Source: Portulaca oleracea (taxonomy: Eukaryota; Streptophyta; Magnoliopsida; Caryophyllales; Portulacaceae). Taken from it: a DNA stretch of 64,000 bases. The first letter of the stretch is position 1. The number at the start of each line of letters is the position of its first letter. The position numbers and the translations under genes are program-made. Shown piece after piece: positions 46,331-56,640 of this stretch. The DNA lies in assembly GCA_029582165.1 (NCBI GenBank), contig CM055868.1, positions 25,326,891 to 25,390,890 on the forward strand, in the 5' to 3' direction. Below the pieces are notes generated by a model. The model was not told the origin of the DNA. It was given only the letters and a program-made list of their open reading frames with translations, and ran no database searches.

Positions 46331-46833
46331 CTAGTCCACCTAGTCCATCAGGAGAAAACCAATTTCACATGCCCTTATGGCACCTTTACATACCGAAGGA
46401 TGCCATTCGGGTTTGTATAATGGGCTCGACACCTTCCAAAGGGGCATGAGGGCGATCTTGAGTGATTACATCAAGCATTTTCATGGAAGTATTTATGGAC
46501 GCTTTCTCCGTGCATGGTCATACTTTTGAAAATTGCCTAGAAAATTTGGAAAGAATTCTTGTGAGGTGTAAAGAAGTCGATTTGGTGCTTAATTTAGGAG
46601 CAGTGCCACTTCATGGTAGAAGAGGTAGTGGTACTTGGCCGTTTCATTTATTCCTGGGGCATCAAGGTTGACAAGGCTAAGGTGGAGGTCAGTGAGCGAC
46701 TACCACCCCCCCCCCCCAATTTCTGTTAAGGGAGTGCGCAACTTCTTAGGACATGTCGGCTTCTACCACCAGTTTGACAAAAGATTTCTCAAAAATTGCT
46801 CGACCTCTCACCGACCTTCTTGCAAAGACGCCC
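46331..46833 (+). pseudogene. Athila-like reverse transcriptase fragment
   Basis: Readable in pieces: [17 protein letters not shown] at about 46357-46410, FQRGM, then MEVFMDAFSVHGHTFENCLENLERIL where the catalytic FMDD box has become FMDA. A frame change follows to VKGVRNFLGHVGFYHQF. It is cut exactly where the TGTAAC LTR begins (46834), within the ...LAKD-A-P region that follows in other Athila RTs. Several frame changes and a C-run (46706-46719) are present. Confidence 0.8.
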
Positions 46834-47599
46834 TGTAACACCCTGAAAATTCAATTATAAATTTAACAGTCAAAACCTAACGTTGACTAACTTTAACAGC
46901 GGAAGAGTCATTGTTTTTTGGGAAGTTGGAATCTAATAAACCAACCTTTGGGGGTGCTTTGATCTAACGAACCAACCTTGAACTTTAACATTAGACGAAC
47001 TGATCTTAACACCTTATTTTTTTCAACGAACCGCCACCGAGTCCAACTCGTCAGAAATATGGCTTGGGGGCGGTGCTTGCTTATGTGGAAGATGTTTTAG
47101 CAAAAATAAAAGGGTAAAAAATTGGAAAAAATTTTTACTGAGTTGGATTGAATAATCCAACTTTTTCCCTTTTTTTAAAAATTCCACCTCAACCCTCTCT
47201 CTCTCTCTCCCCCCCCCCCCTAATTCTCACTCACTCCCCCCTTTTCCACTTTTGCAGGCTGGTTTTCATGGGACTCAACCCACGACACAGAGCGAGCCGA
47301 GCTCCGAGAGTTCTTCGATGGCAGCTCCTTCAGACGGTCTCCCAAGATCTCAACCCCCCCGGTCCCTACCCATCCCTCCCTCCCTCCCCCCATGCCCAAC
47401 CTCTCACTTTCTCTCTCAACTCCACCCCACCATCACCCTTCCGCACCACTGCCACTACCATCTCCACTGCCTCCATCTCCACCGCCACAACCTCCACCTC
47501 ACACCCCCCCCATTCTCTCTCTCACACACAACCTCCCCAGCCCTACATACACCAAATCCACTGCCGTCCCGGACGCTGCCCCATCACCTCGCATGGCTA

Positions 47600-47733
47600 G
47601 TCCTCTCTGTGCTTCTCTTGCGACAAGGAATTTTCCTGTCCGCACCCCTCATCTACATCTCCGGCATGCTCTTCTACATAGGTACTATCTCATTCGATGT
47701 GGGTCCTGTTATTACTCACCGTCTTGCTCCTGG
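47600..47733 (+). pseudogene. Captured host exon, left part: O-fucosyltransferase-like membrane anchor
   Basis: The plus frame ending near 47733 reads VLLLRQGIFLSAPLIYISG, MLFYIGTISFDVGPVITHR and LAPG: a hydrophobic membrane span followed by a conserved short stem. I recognise this text, from memory, as resembling the N-terminal membrane-anchor region of plant O-fucosyltransferase-family (Golgi) proteins. The frame breaks exactly at a TGATG LTR start (47734), and the continuation is found at 54739. A possible intron end (TTTTGCAG, about 47249-47256) lies upstream. Confidence 0.6.
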
Positions 47734-48175
47734 TGATGTATAACTGATGCAAGGCTAGGGTTTGATCAATTATACATCAACGGAGACGTGCAACTAATCT
47801 AGGGTTAAGGTAAGGTTCATGCAAAACCAATGGTTGTTGTAGGGATAGCTCAATAAAGATAGATACTTTGGATAGTTCAAGGAGAATCGAACTTGATACA
47901 GAGACACCACAAGTTGAATCCCTAGGGCTTCTTGCTCTTCTACTTAGTTACAGAAACACCTTTTAAGTATATGAACAAGTTTTACCTCACCACTTAAATA
48001 GCTAATTCAAGATACAATAGTAGAAAAGGAAAGAGGGTTATAGAAAACTCTCAAGGTAAGCAAAAGCTTGTTTATATTCATTGCATAAAATCCTGTCATT
48101 AAACGTTACAAACTTCCCCTATTTATACTAGAATAAAACCTAATCCTTCTAGGACTACTAAGATTGGCACCTAAA

Positions 48176-48899
48176 TGATGCATAATGGATCACAAGACAA
48201 CCAAAATGCCAAGAAAGAACACGGATCAAAACACAAGTAAGAACTTGCAAGAGATGAATCAGATAAGGACCTTTGCAGCGAACTGAACAGCGGAAACTTT
48301 GATAGAATTGAGCAACGAAACTCCTCGGATTGATACAGATACACCACAATCTTCAAGAGCTCCTACTCCTCCTGTCACCACCCAAGAATGCTCAATCTTG
48401 GATTAGAAGAGAAGATTTCACACGAAAAACCCAAAGGCAATTCGTTTTCTAGCCAAAGACTAGAGAGAAACTAAAGCATCAACTTTAGAGAGATTTGTGT
48501 TTATTTCAATATGAATGAATTATGATTACAAAGGACCCAAGGGGTCTATTTATAGGAATAGGAAAACCCCTCCCTATAGGCGCGTCACCCCAGCAAGGCC
48601 AGCAAGGCCGCATTACCCTGACAAGGCCCTTCAGGCGACACTTACAACAAAGGCCCTTTAAAGAAAATACAATATCTCCTAAAATACAACTCCAATACTA
48701 AAGATTCAAAAGCCAAAATGTACATAAGGAATAACCCTTTCACATAGCTAAATGAGAACTTCAAGACTCTTGAGATAAGGAGCGCAAAAGTCCCTTAGTT
48801 TTAGAGATACTCGCGACATAACCACTTGAAACAGTTTGTAGCAGACTGGTAAGGTCCTTCAGTGCTTCCTCCTTATGCATTGAAGTATGATATGCATCA
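48176..48899 (-). repeat. 3' LTR of the young CRM-like element
   Basis: TGATGCATAATGG...GATATGCATCA in plus-strand terms. It encodes the last 46 or so residues of the integrase frame (stop at 48761). Confidence 0.93.
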
Positions 48900-50128
48900 T
48901 TCTCCCTTTCTTGAAAAGAGTTTGCCCTCAAACTTGGAATTTCTTCACCTTCATTATAATAGGGCTTAAGATCACACACATTGAAAGTACAACTTCCTTC
49001 ATACTCACCTTCCATCTTCAAACGATAAGCGTTATCACCAAGTCTTTCTAAGATCTCATAAGGACCTTCACCTCTCGGTTTCAATTTCCCTTTTCTCTTA
49101 CTTGGAAATCTCTCTTTCTTCAAGTGTAACCATACTAAATCTCCAGGCTTAAAGATAACCTTCTTCCTCTTTTGATTCACTTTCTCTTCAACCTTTTGAG
49201 TATATCTCTTAATCTTCTCACGAACTTCCTCATGCAACTTCTTAATCTCCTCTACTCTTTTACTTGCTTCAAAGCTAAACTTCGTAGATGTAGAGATAGG
49301 AGATAAATCCATGGGTTTAAGAGGATTTCTTCCATAGACAACTTCAAATGGAGATAACTTCGTAGCACGATTAGGACTTCTATTATATGCAAACTCGGCA
49401 ATGCTCAACAAAGTATCCCAACTCTTCTTTTCTTTATTCACCAATGTCCTCAACAAGGCTCCCAAGGTTCGATTGACTACCTCCGTTTGTCCATCCGTTT
49501 GTGGATGACAAGCCGTGCTAAACTTAAGCCTTGTTCCCATTTTCTTCCAAAGAGTAACCCAAAAATGACTTAGAAACTTAGAGTCTCTATCACTCACCAT
49601 AGTCTTGGGTATACCATGCAACTTCACAATTTCATCAAAATATAAGGTAGCAACTTTCGTAGCATCATATGTAGTGTTGCAAGGTACAAAATGCGCCATC
49701 TTTGAAAATCGATCTACAACCACCATAATAGAATCCTTACCTCTTTGAGTTCTAGGTAGACCCACAATGAAGTCTAAACTCACATCTTCCCAAGGGTAAT
49801 ATGGAATAGGTAGCGGTGTATATAAGCCTTGAGGTAATACATGTGACTTGGCAAGGTTGCAAGTACCACATCTCTTAACAATATGCTCAACATCCTTCAC
49901 CATGCTAGGCCAAAAGTAATAATCTCTCAACATCAAATAAGTCTTCTCTATACCAAAATGACCCGCTAAGGCACCTCCATGAACTTCTTGAATCAACAAT
50001 TTGCGCAATGAGGTCCTTGGTATACATAATTGATTTCCTTTGAATAAGAAACCATCTTCGATATGAAACATTTCATGAGGATGTTTCTTTGACAACTCAT
50101 ATACTTCTTTGAAATCTTGATCATCTTG
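48761..50128 (-). CDS. CRM-like integrase with LTR-encoded C-terminus
   Basis: Open for 444 codons from 50095, and in frame with the RNase H segment upstream except for a stop at 50129-50131. The HHCC finger (VHGGALAGHFGIEKTYLML ... CGTCNLAKS) spans about residues 38-83. The catalytic core has SLDFIVGLPRTQRGKDS, the TMVSDRDSKFLSHFW aspartate and PQTDGQTEVVNRTLG with the glutamate. GEGPYEILERLGDNAYRL is the GPY/F module. The last 46 codons (AYHTSMHKEEALKDL ... LSQES) are encoded inside the 3' LTR. No chromodomain is visible; CRM integrases instead have a C-terminal CR motif implicated in centromere targeting, which I infer but cannot prove here. Confidence 0.88.
   Translation of the reverse strand, partial: QDDQDFKEVYELSKKHPHEMFHIEDGFLFKGNQLCIPRTSLRKLLIQEVHGGALAGHFGIEKTYLMLRDYYFWPSMVKDVEHIVKRCGTCNLAKSHVLPQGLYTPLPIPYYPWEDVSLDFIVGLPRTQRGKDSIMVVVDRFSKMAHFVPCNTTYDATKVATLYFDEIVKLHGIPKTMVSDRDSKFLSHFWVTLWKKMGTRLKFSTACHPQTDGQTEVVNRTLGALLRTLVNKEKKSWDTLLSIAEFAYNRSPNRATKLSPFEVVYGRNPLKPMDLSPISTSTKFSFEASKRVEEIKKLHEEVREKIKRYTQKVEEKVNQKRKKVIFKPGDLVWLHLKKERFPSKRKGKLKPRGEGPYEILERLGDNAYRLKMEGEYEGSCTFNVCDLKPYYNEGEEIPSLRANSFQERENDAYHTSMHKEEALKDLTSLLQTVSSGYVASISKTKGLLRSLSQES
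48900..48913 (-). promoter_or_regulatory. Polypurine tract of the young CRM-like element
   Basis: The minus strand reads CAAGAAAGGGAGAA immediately before the 3' LTR; it lies within the open integrase frame. Confidence 0.8.
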
Positions 50129-50857
50129 TTATAAGCCCTTAATATGCTCAAATCCAGCAATGTTAGAATCAAGAACATATGTAAGTAAGTACCTTCGTGA
50201 TAGAGCATCAGCGCCCTTGTTCAAATGCCCGGCCTTATGCTTGATCACAAACTGAAAAGCTTGCATAAATTCAACCCATTTTGCATGTCGTGGGTTAAGC
50301 TTGTGTTGGCCTTGGATAAACTTGAGAGCTTCATGATCACTATGTAGAATAAACTCTCCACTTAGTAGATAATGCCTCCAATGCTCAAGAGCTCTTATAA
50401 TGGCATAGAACTCCTTGTCATATGTACTAAACTTCCTTTTGGCATCATTCAACTTCTCGCTAAAGTAGGCTATTGGCCTTCCCTCTTGTGTAAGGACGGC
50501 ACCAATGCCAACTCCACTAGCATCCACTTCTACTTCAAATACTTTGTCAAAACATGGCAAGGCTAGAAGAGGTGCGTTACATAACTTCTCTTTGATACCT
50601 TCAAACGCCAATTGAGCGTTTTTATTCCATGTAAACTCCCTTTGCTTCAACAACTCAGTCATAGGAGCCAAAATAGTAGAGAAATTCTTGATAAACCTTC
50701 TATAAAATGAAGCTAATCCATGAAATGATCGTACCTCATGTATACTCGTTGGTGTTGGCCATTCTTGGATAGCTTTGACCTTTCCTTCATCTACTTGAAT
50801 CCCATTTCTAGAGAGCACATATCCAAGGAAGATGACCTTGGTTGAAAGAACGAGCAC
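50129..50857 (-). pseudogene. CRM-like RT connection and RNase H
   Basis: [23 protein letters not shown], then [16 protein letters not shown], then the RNase H core [48 protein letters not shown] and ALSRRYLL. It is shifted relative to the RT core by a frameshift around 50.84 kb and ends in an in-frame stop (50129-50131) before integrase. RNase H acidic residues appear present. Confidence 0.87.
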
Positions 50858-51309
50858 TTCTCCAAGTTGGCGTAGAGCTTTTCTTTCTCCAAGATATACA
50901 AAACTAGCTCTAAGTGCTTTACATGATCAATCTCACTTCTACTATATACAAGTATGTCATCAAAGTATACAACAACACACTTTCCAATCAAAGGTTTCAA
51001 TACATGATTCATTAACCTCATGAAAGTAGAAGGAGCTTTTGTTAGACCAAAGGGCATTACTAACCATTCATATAAGCCTTCTTTGGTTTTGAAAGCCGTT
51101 TTCCATTCATCTCCTTCACATATGCGAATTTGATGATATCCACTCTTCAAATCAATCTTTGAAAACACAACACTTCCGTAAAGTTCATCAAGAAGGTCCT
51201 CCAGACGTGGAATGGGAAAACGATATTTGATGGTGATTTTGTTGATGGACCTACAATCCATGCACATACGTTGGGTACCATCTTTCTTTGGAACTAGTAA
51301 CACCGACAA
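50791..51309 (-). pseudogene. CRM-like reverse transcriptase core
   Basis: [55 protein letters not shown] and the intact catalytic box [20 protein letters not shown] has Cys where CVDYR-type Tyr is usual. Frameshifts at about 51.30 kb (from the protease-linker frame) and about 50.84 kb isolate the core. All catalytic aspartates visible here are intact, unlike the older relative at 39163-39456. Confidence 0.88.
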
Positions 51310-52435
51310 GACATGGACTCATGCTTGGACGAATAAGGCCCTTTTGGAGTAGCTCATCAACTTGCCTTTGAACCTCATGGGATTCCTTGGGGTTCATTCG
51401 GTAGGCTTGCTTATTTGGTAATGTGGTTTCCGGAATAAGATCAATCTTGTGTTCAATGTCCCTTCTTGGTGGCAATCCTTGGGGCATTTCTTTTGGAAAC
51501 AAATGACCAAACCTCCTCATCAAGGGTGAGAGCCGTGGATGATCTTTGGTTGGGGAAACTTGTTCTTCTTGGATATTCGCCAATATCAACTCTTTATGCT
51601 CATAGAATTCATGTTGTTCCGCCTTTAGTAAGGACACAATGTTAGTCTCCCTTTCTTTCTCTTTTGTTGGTGGAGGCCGAATAGAAGAAGGAGGCAATGG
51701 AGCCAATGTAATCTTCTTCTTGTTGATGACGAATGAGTAGGTATTCAATCTTCCATCATGAGTTACATACCTATCAAAAAACCACGGTCTACCAAACAAA
51801 ATATGACAAGCATCCATGGGTATTACATCACACCATACATCATCTTTATAATTCTTCCCAATGGACAATGAGACTAATACACGTTTATCAACTCTAATGC
51901 CCTTCCCATGGCTTAACCATTGAATATTATAAGGAGATGGGTGAGGACTTACATCCAAATTCAGCTTTTCTACCATTGTAGTAGAGGCGGCATTAGTACA
52001 ACTACCTCCATCAATTATAAGAGAGCATACCTTTCCTTGAACGGTACACCTAGTGTGGAATATATTCTCACGTTGCTCCATGTCATTTGGGGTAGAAGCC
52101 ATACTTAGTGCCCTTCTAAGCACCAACAATTCGCCTTCATCCGCTTGCTCAACCTCCTCATCATTATCCTTCTCATTTTCGGCAAACTCACAAGGTTCCA
52201 CTTCATGTTCACTTTCATACAAGCTTGGTTCAACAAACAAAGCACTTTGATATTCAACAAGAGAAACCGTGCGCTTGTTAGGACATTCGGATGCAATATG
52301 ACCCAATCCTTGGCACCTAAAACATCTTCTTAGTTGTAATGTCCTTGGTTCTTGGACTTGGGTTTTGGGTGGGGGATTTTGTGGCTGGTTTAATGTGGGT
52401 TTGGCGTAGGGTTTAAGGGAGGATGGGGGCTGATT
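51251..52435 (-). pseudogene. CRM-like zinc knuckle, protease and pre-RT linker
   Basis: Same frame as gag, separated by a TAA. CFRCQGLGHIASEC at about 52325-52284 is a CX2CX4HX4C nucleocapsid knuckle. Protease follows with SLIIDGGSCTNAAS (Asp-Gly-Gly in place of DSG, seen in chromoviruses) and the later HILFGRPWFFD motif. An acidic segment lies between knuckle and protease. The linker FPKEMPQGLPPRRDIEHKIDLIP leads to RT. Confidence 0.87.
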
Positions 52436-53215
52436 TTATGGAGCTTTTAATTGTGTTTGGGGATAAGGACGTTGGGTATAGGGTTTGGATGTGTTTGGGA
52501 ACGTCCTTTGCGGTTCCTTGGCTCTTTCTTTTCTTTGCCTTTCCACTTTCATAGCCAAGTTACTTAGCTCATCAAGAGATTCATATGAATGTAATTCAAC
52601 TATATGACGTATCCAATCATTCAAACCAATCAAGTAACGTACCAGAATTTGTGGTTCCTTTTCCTTGAGATCACAACGCCAAAGGAGATGTTCAAACTCC
52701 CTTGTGTATTCTTCCACTGATTTAGAGCCTTGGACAAGCTTTTGCAACTTGTAGTAGTTGTCTTCAACGTATGATTGGGGAAGGAACTTGGATTGCAACT
52801 TTGACTTCATCTTATCCCAAGAACGGATCTTTTCTTTTCCTTTTGCAACTCTCTTCTTTTGAAGGTTAGTCCACCAAATACTAGCATGTTTTCTCAATTT
52901 CAAAGCAACATACTTCACCTTGAGCTCATCACTACAATCTTTCAACTCAAAAACACGTTCAACCGTATGTATCCAATCAAGATAATCTTCTACATTCAAA
53001 CTACCATCAAATTCAGGAACTTCGACTTTAAAATCCAAACGTTCATGCCTTTTAGACCTCGAACTACCTTCACCTTGTGACGAGACACCATCACGTAAGG
53101 TTCCTTCACGTAACATTCTGTTTTCTTCCATTTGTTTACCCAATTGCACACGCAAAAATGCTATTTGTTGCTCAAGTTCATAAACCTCATTTGATTTGGA
53201 TTCATCGTTTGCCAT
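52436..53215 (-). pseudogene. CRM-like gag
   Basis: ATG 53215 (MANDESKSNEVYELEQQIAFL) lies 260 bp after the primer site and opens 259 codons: an N-terminal coiled coil, the gag core LDFKVEVPEFDGSLNVEDYLDWIHTVERVF ... KHASIWWTNLQ, QSKFLPQSYVEDNYYKLQKLVQGSKSVEEYT, then a basic Lys/Arg/Pro-rich tail. The stop (TAA, 52436-52438) falls just before the zinc knuckle in the same frame. Confidence 0.88.
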
Positions 53216-53474
53216 TAGAAATCAACTTGATGTCATATGACTCACGAGGGAAAGGGACGGATTTGGGCTTGGTTTGTGTTTAGGACGAGGGTTCTTTGAG
53301 GAGCTATGGGTTCTTTATGAGTTCTTGATGAGTTCTTGATGGGTTCTTGATGAGTTCTTGATGAGTTCTTGGAAGAACTATCAAAAGGGGCGTGTATAAC
53401 GTGGGGTTTATGTGGTTTTGTGACAAAACAAGGTCCAAGATTCATGCAAGAAACAAAGGAGATTCATCTAAACA

Positions 53475-53488
53475 TGGCTCTGATACCA
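53475..53488 (-). promoter_or_regulatory. Primer-binding site, initiator-Met tRNA type
   Basis: The minus strand reads TGGTATCAGAGCCA three bases inside the 5' LTR, the standard chromovirus primer site. Confidence 0.93.
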
Positions 53489-53491
53489 AAT

Positions 53492-54215
53492 TGATGCATA
53501 ATGGATCACAAGACAACCAAAATGCCAAGAAAGAACACAGATCAAAACACAAGTAAGAACTTGCAAGAGATGAATCAGATAAGGACCTTTGCAGCGAACT
53601 GAACAGCGGAAACTTTGATAGAATTGAGCAACGAAACTCCTCGGATTGATACAGATACACCACAATCTTCAAGAGCTCCTACTCCTCCTGTCACCACCCA
53701 AGAATGCTCAATCTTGGATTAGAAGAGAAGATTTCACACGAAAAACCCAAAGGCAATTCGTTTTCTAGCCAAAGACTAGAGAGAAACTAAAGCATCAACT
53801 TTAGAGAGATTTGTGTTTATTTCAATATGAATGAATTATGATTACAAAGGACCCAAGGGGTCTATTTATAGGAATAGGAAAACCCCTCCCTATAGGCGCG
53901 TCACCCCAGCAAGGCCAGCAAGGCCACATTACCCTGACAAGGCCCTTCAGGCGACACTTACAACAAAGGCCCTTTAAAGAAAATACAATATCTCCTAAAA
54001 TACAACTCCAATACTAAAGATTCAAAAGCCAAAATGTACATAAGGAATAACCCTTTCACATAGCTAAATGAGAACTTCAAGACTCTTGAGATAAGGAGCT
54101 CAAAAGTCCCTTAGTTTTGGAGATACTCGCGACATAACCACTTGAAACAGTTTGTAGCAGACTGGTAAGGTCCTTCAGTGCTTCCTCCTTATGCATTGAA
54201 GTATGATATGCATCA
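53492..54215 (-). repeat. 5' LTR of the young CRM-like element
   Basis: 724 bp, same length as 48176-48899. Differences noticed by eye include CACAGATC for CACGGATC and AAGGAGCTC for AAGGAGCGC. Confidence 0.93.
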
Positions 54216-54738
54216 CTAAACCACCTAAGGATGAATCCTTCTAGGGTTCCCTTTGGCTTTCCTAATCCTGATGAGATTAGACAAAATTGGCGTCCAAGAC
54301 TATAATTGAATCCTACTAGGATTCTCCCCTTCTACACTCTTCTAAACTCTTCTAACTTGACGCCTAAGCTACTAGACAATACTTGGCATTATACCTTCTA
54401 ACAAACTTAGCTACTAATAAAGAAAAATACTATAACAAACTTAGCTATTAATAAGGAAAACACAAATACTCATAATCCTTCTAAGATGGTCGTCTCTTGC
54501 ACGTAAATTTGGGCTTCCTTTAGCTAGCTTGGACGTCATCTTGAGATTTGGAGAAAAGTACACGAGTTGGCCGGTGGGTCTCCTTAATGGATCCTTCTTC
54601 TAGGGCCTTTTCCACTTCCATGTGTATGAATTGGACCTCCTTTGGTGGATTGGGCGTGCTAGGCTTATCTCCATCATTCTCCATAAACCTTGGGTCTCTA
54701 AATGTGAGACCAAGGCAAGGCGAATCTCTATCACCTAG

Positions 54739-54833
54739 GTCTGTCTACCGTAGTCCCAACCTCTATGCCAAGCTCAGGCCTGAGATGGATGTTGAAAATT
54801 GTTTGATTCTAATTTTGATTTGGGTATAATTGA
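54739..54833 (+). pseudogene. Captured host exon, right part
   Basis: Right after target duplication CCTAG (54734-54738) the plus frame reads SVYRSPNLYAKLRPEMDVEN, then drifts into unrelated residues and a stop. It is the direct continuation of the exon broken at 47733: the codons across the insertion point join in phase. SVYRSP..Y.KL.PEMD is the segment expected after the anchor in the same protein family. The catalytic domain is not present, so only the N-terminal part was captured. Confidence 0.6.
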
Positions 54834-55021
54834 GTTGGGATGGGGTCTGATCTGTTGTGGATTTGGATATGTGGGTTTTGGATGGAACCACAAATTCTAA
54901 TTTTCCTCCACTAACAACACCACCACAACTCCATATTTCATCAATTCAACCACAAATTCATCGTACCTAAACTTCCAACACCTTAAAACCACTTCAAATC
55001 CAGCACAAACATCAAAACCAA

Positions 55022-55260
55022 TCAAAGGGTGATTGTGGTTGAGAGAGAAAGTGAGAGGTTGGGGGTGGGGGGGATGGGTCGGGGCTGGGGAGGTTGTGAG
55101 AGAGAGAGAGAAGGGGGGGTGTGAGGTGGAGGTTGTGGCGGTGGAGATGGCGGCAGTGGAGGTGGTGGTGGCAGTGGTGAGGAGGGGTGATGGTGGGGTG
55201 GAGTTAAGAGAGAAAGTGAGAGATTGGGGGTGAGGAGGGGGATGGGTTGGGGCTGGGGGG

Positions 55261-55294
<34 letters not shown>

Positions 55295-55594
55295 GGACGC
55301 AGAGAGTGGGGGGAGGGGGGTTGAGGTGGAATTTAAAAAAAGGGAAAAGGTTGGATTATTCAATCCAACTCAGCAAAAAATTTGTCTAATTCTCTTTTTC
55401 CTTTTTTGTTTTGCTAAAACACCTTCCACATAATCAAGCATCGCTGCCACGTCATATTTCCGACGAGTTGGACTCGGTGACGGTTCGTTGAAAAAAATAA
55501 GGTGCTAAGGTCAGTTCGTCTAATATTAAAGTTCAAGGTTGGTTTGTTAGATCAAAACATCCCCAAAGATTGGTTTATTAGATTCCAATTTCCC
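55022..55594. repeat. Right terminal inverted repeat of MULE 2
   Basis: The reverse complement of this arm matches 46920-47540, including the AT-rich outer 240 bp (CAATCCAACTCAG, GAGTTGGACTCGGTGACGG) and the inner GAGA and GGTGG/TGGCGG runs. Open frames here (up to 113 codons) are Pro/Ser/Leu repeats caused by CT-rich DNA. Confidence 0.82.
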
Positions 55595-56640
55595 TTTTTT
55601 TTCTTTAATAGGGCATTACTACCATATCACCGAAGGAATACAAAGTAAGAAGGAAAAACTAATAACTATTCAACAACTGCAATACAAATTGAACAACCTC
55701 AAAACTTAGAAATCAAACTCAACATCACTAATCTTCAAGTCTTCCTGAAATTTAACACAACATAAGAATAAAACTAAACGAGTGAAGCATCACTGCTAAT
55801 TCTCGTCCCCAGCATATAGATCATCATCTAAAAACAAAACATTTACAAACATGAGGGGACAACTCAATAATGTCTACCCCTAACCGTCAAAACAAGTTAA
55901 AATTCATTTCAATTCATTTAAGGGAGAGGGAACAAGTCAAAACATTTCACAAACCTTTAACCCTTATAACTGTTTTCCTCAACCCAACCAATTCATTTTA
56001 TTACGCGAGCGGGATACCACATCCCTTATAGTAACATCGCCTACTGCATGCATCAAAATATTCGCCTACCACAGGCATCAAAATATTGGCCTACCACAGG
56101 CATTAATCAAGATCTATCCTATATCAGGGAAGACACCCTAATCTCCTGGTCCATAACTCTGCAGGATACCACCTCCTGGTCTCTGGGTTATATCCTGGAA
56201 CCTGCTTAATGTTTAACTTTGAGTTAATAGTATCTTATGCATCCTTTGCTCACAATTCTCAACTCAAACCCAACCTTAGGTTATCAAAACCAAGAACAAA
56301 ACCACAAATAAAAGACCATCTCAATTTCCTCAACTCATAAATCAAACAACCACAAATAAATAAAAAGAACGGACGGTCTAATTTTCCACATAAAATTTCC
56401 TTCGGGATGCAAATTTCAAAACTGATTAGAAAACAATGAAACACTTAAAGTGCATCCCAGTGATGATTAGGGCATAGATATTACCTGGATATCTTCACTT
56501 CACTTCACCTCACTTCACTTCAACAAACAAACTTGATCTCACTAAAACTGCGCGGTCAAAATCGTGCCTATAAATAGAATGAACTTCTATAATTAGAGTG
56601 TGCCCTTCGGAGTTAGTATTAACTACCTGTTGATTCCGAA

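Larger units (their letters stand above)
48176..54215 (-). mobile_element. Young CRM-like Ty3/gypsy chromovirus, minus strand
   Basis: 6,040 bp with two 724-bp LTRs (48176-48899, 53492-54215) and perfect 5-bp target duplications CTAAA (48171-48175, 54216-54220). By eye I found about four LTR differences, so insertion is recent. It has a TGGTATCAGAGCCA primer site, full gag-pol and a PPT. Two in-frame stops and two frameshifts break the coding region. Integrase lacks a chromodomain and its frame ends 139 bp inside the 3' LTR, which from memory is typical of the CRM clade. Confidence 0.92.
47734..54733 (-). mobile_element. Solo LTR inside the captured exon, split by a CRM-like element
   Basis: It starts TGATGTATAAC and ends TATCA, flanked by CCTGG (47729-47733) and CCTAG (54734-54738), a 5-bp duplication with one change. 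About 955 bp remain without the nested element. The minus strand has a TATA-like TATAAATAGG at about 48117-48126, suggesting minus orientation (TGATAGAGATTC start). No coding region of its own is seen. Confidence 0.65.
46920..55594. mobile_element. Mutator-like element (MULE) 2 carrying host sequence
   Basis: Inverted ends GGGAAGTTGGAATCTAATAA and GGGAAATTGGAATCTAATAA (right end, reversed) begin long TIRs of roughly 500-620 bp (46920-47540 against about 55022-55594) that end in C/T- and CCACC-rich repeats. They share the terminal GGGAAATTGGA(A/T)TCTAATAA with MULE 1. The 9-bp flanks are both T-rich (TTGTTTTTT, TTTTTTTTC) and match at 7 of 9, so the duplication is only suggestive. Between the TIRs lies a host gene fragment and nested LTR elements. 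Confidence 0.78.
46834..56640 (+). mobile_element. LTR of the TGTAAC family, plus strand, split by MULE 2
   Basis: 46834-46919 (TGTAACACCCTGAAAATTC...) aligns with the outer end of the minus-strand copy ending at 44877. The alignment resumes at 55595 (...GGGCATTACTACCATATC) after MULE 2 and runs to about 56640, including CCTATAAATAG (TATA-like, about 56570). The right boundary and a target duplication are not resolved, and no internal region follows, so it is a solo or truncated LTR. Confidence 0.65.

Noticed and set aside
46706..46719. C-run of 14 bases as a frameshifting signal in the RT fragment
   Set aside because: The RT fragment is already mutated at its active site and truncated; the run is more likely slippage or a sequencing-sensitive homopolymer.
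47148..47600. Long plus-strand open frames of 114-163 codons rich in Pro/Ser/His
   Set aside because: They arise from CT- and CCACC-rich repeats of the MULE 2 terminal inverted repeat, and the inverted arm gives similar text at 55022-55363. Only the last part (47600 onward) looks like real protein.
53278..53380. Repeated TGAGTTCTTGATG units between gag and primer site as a regulatory array
   Set aside because: Short slippage-type repeats in the 5' UTR of the young element; nothing indicates function.
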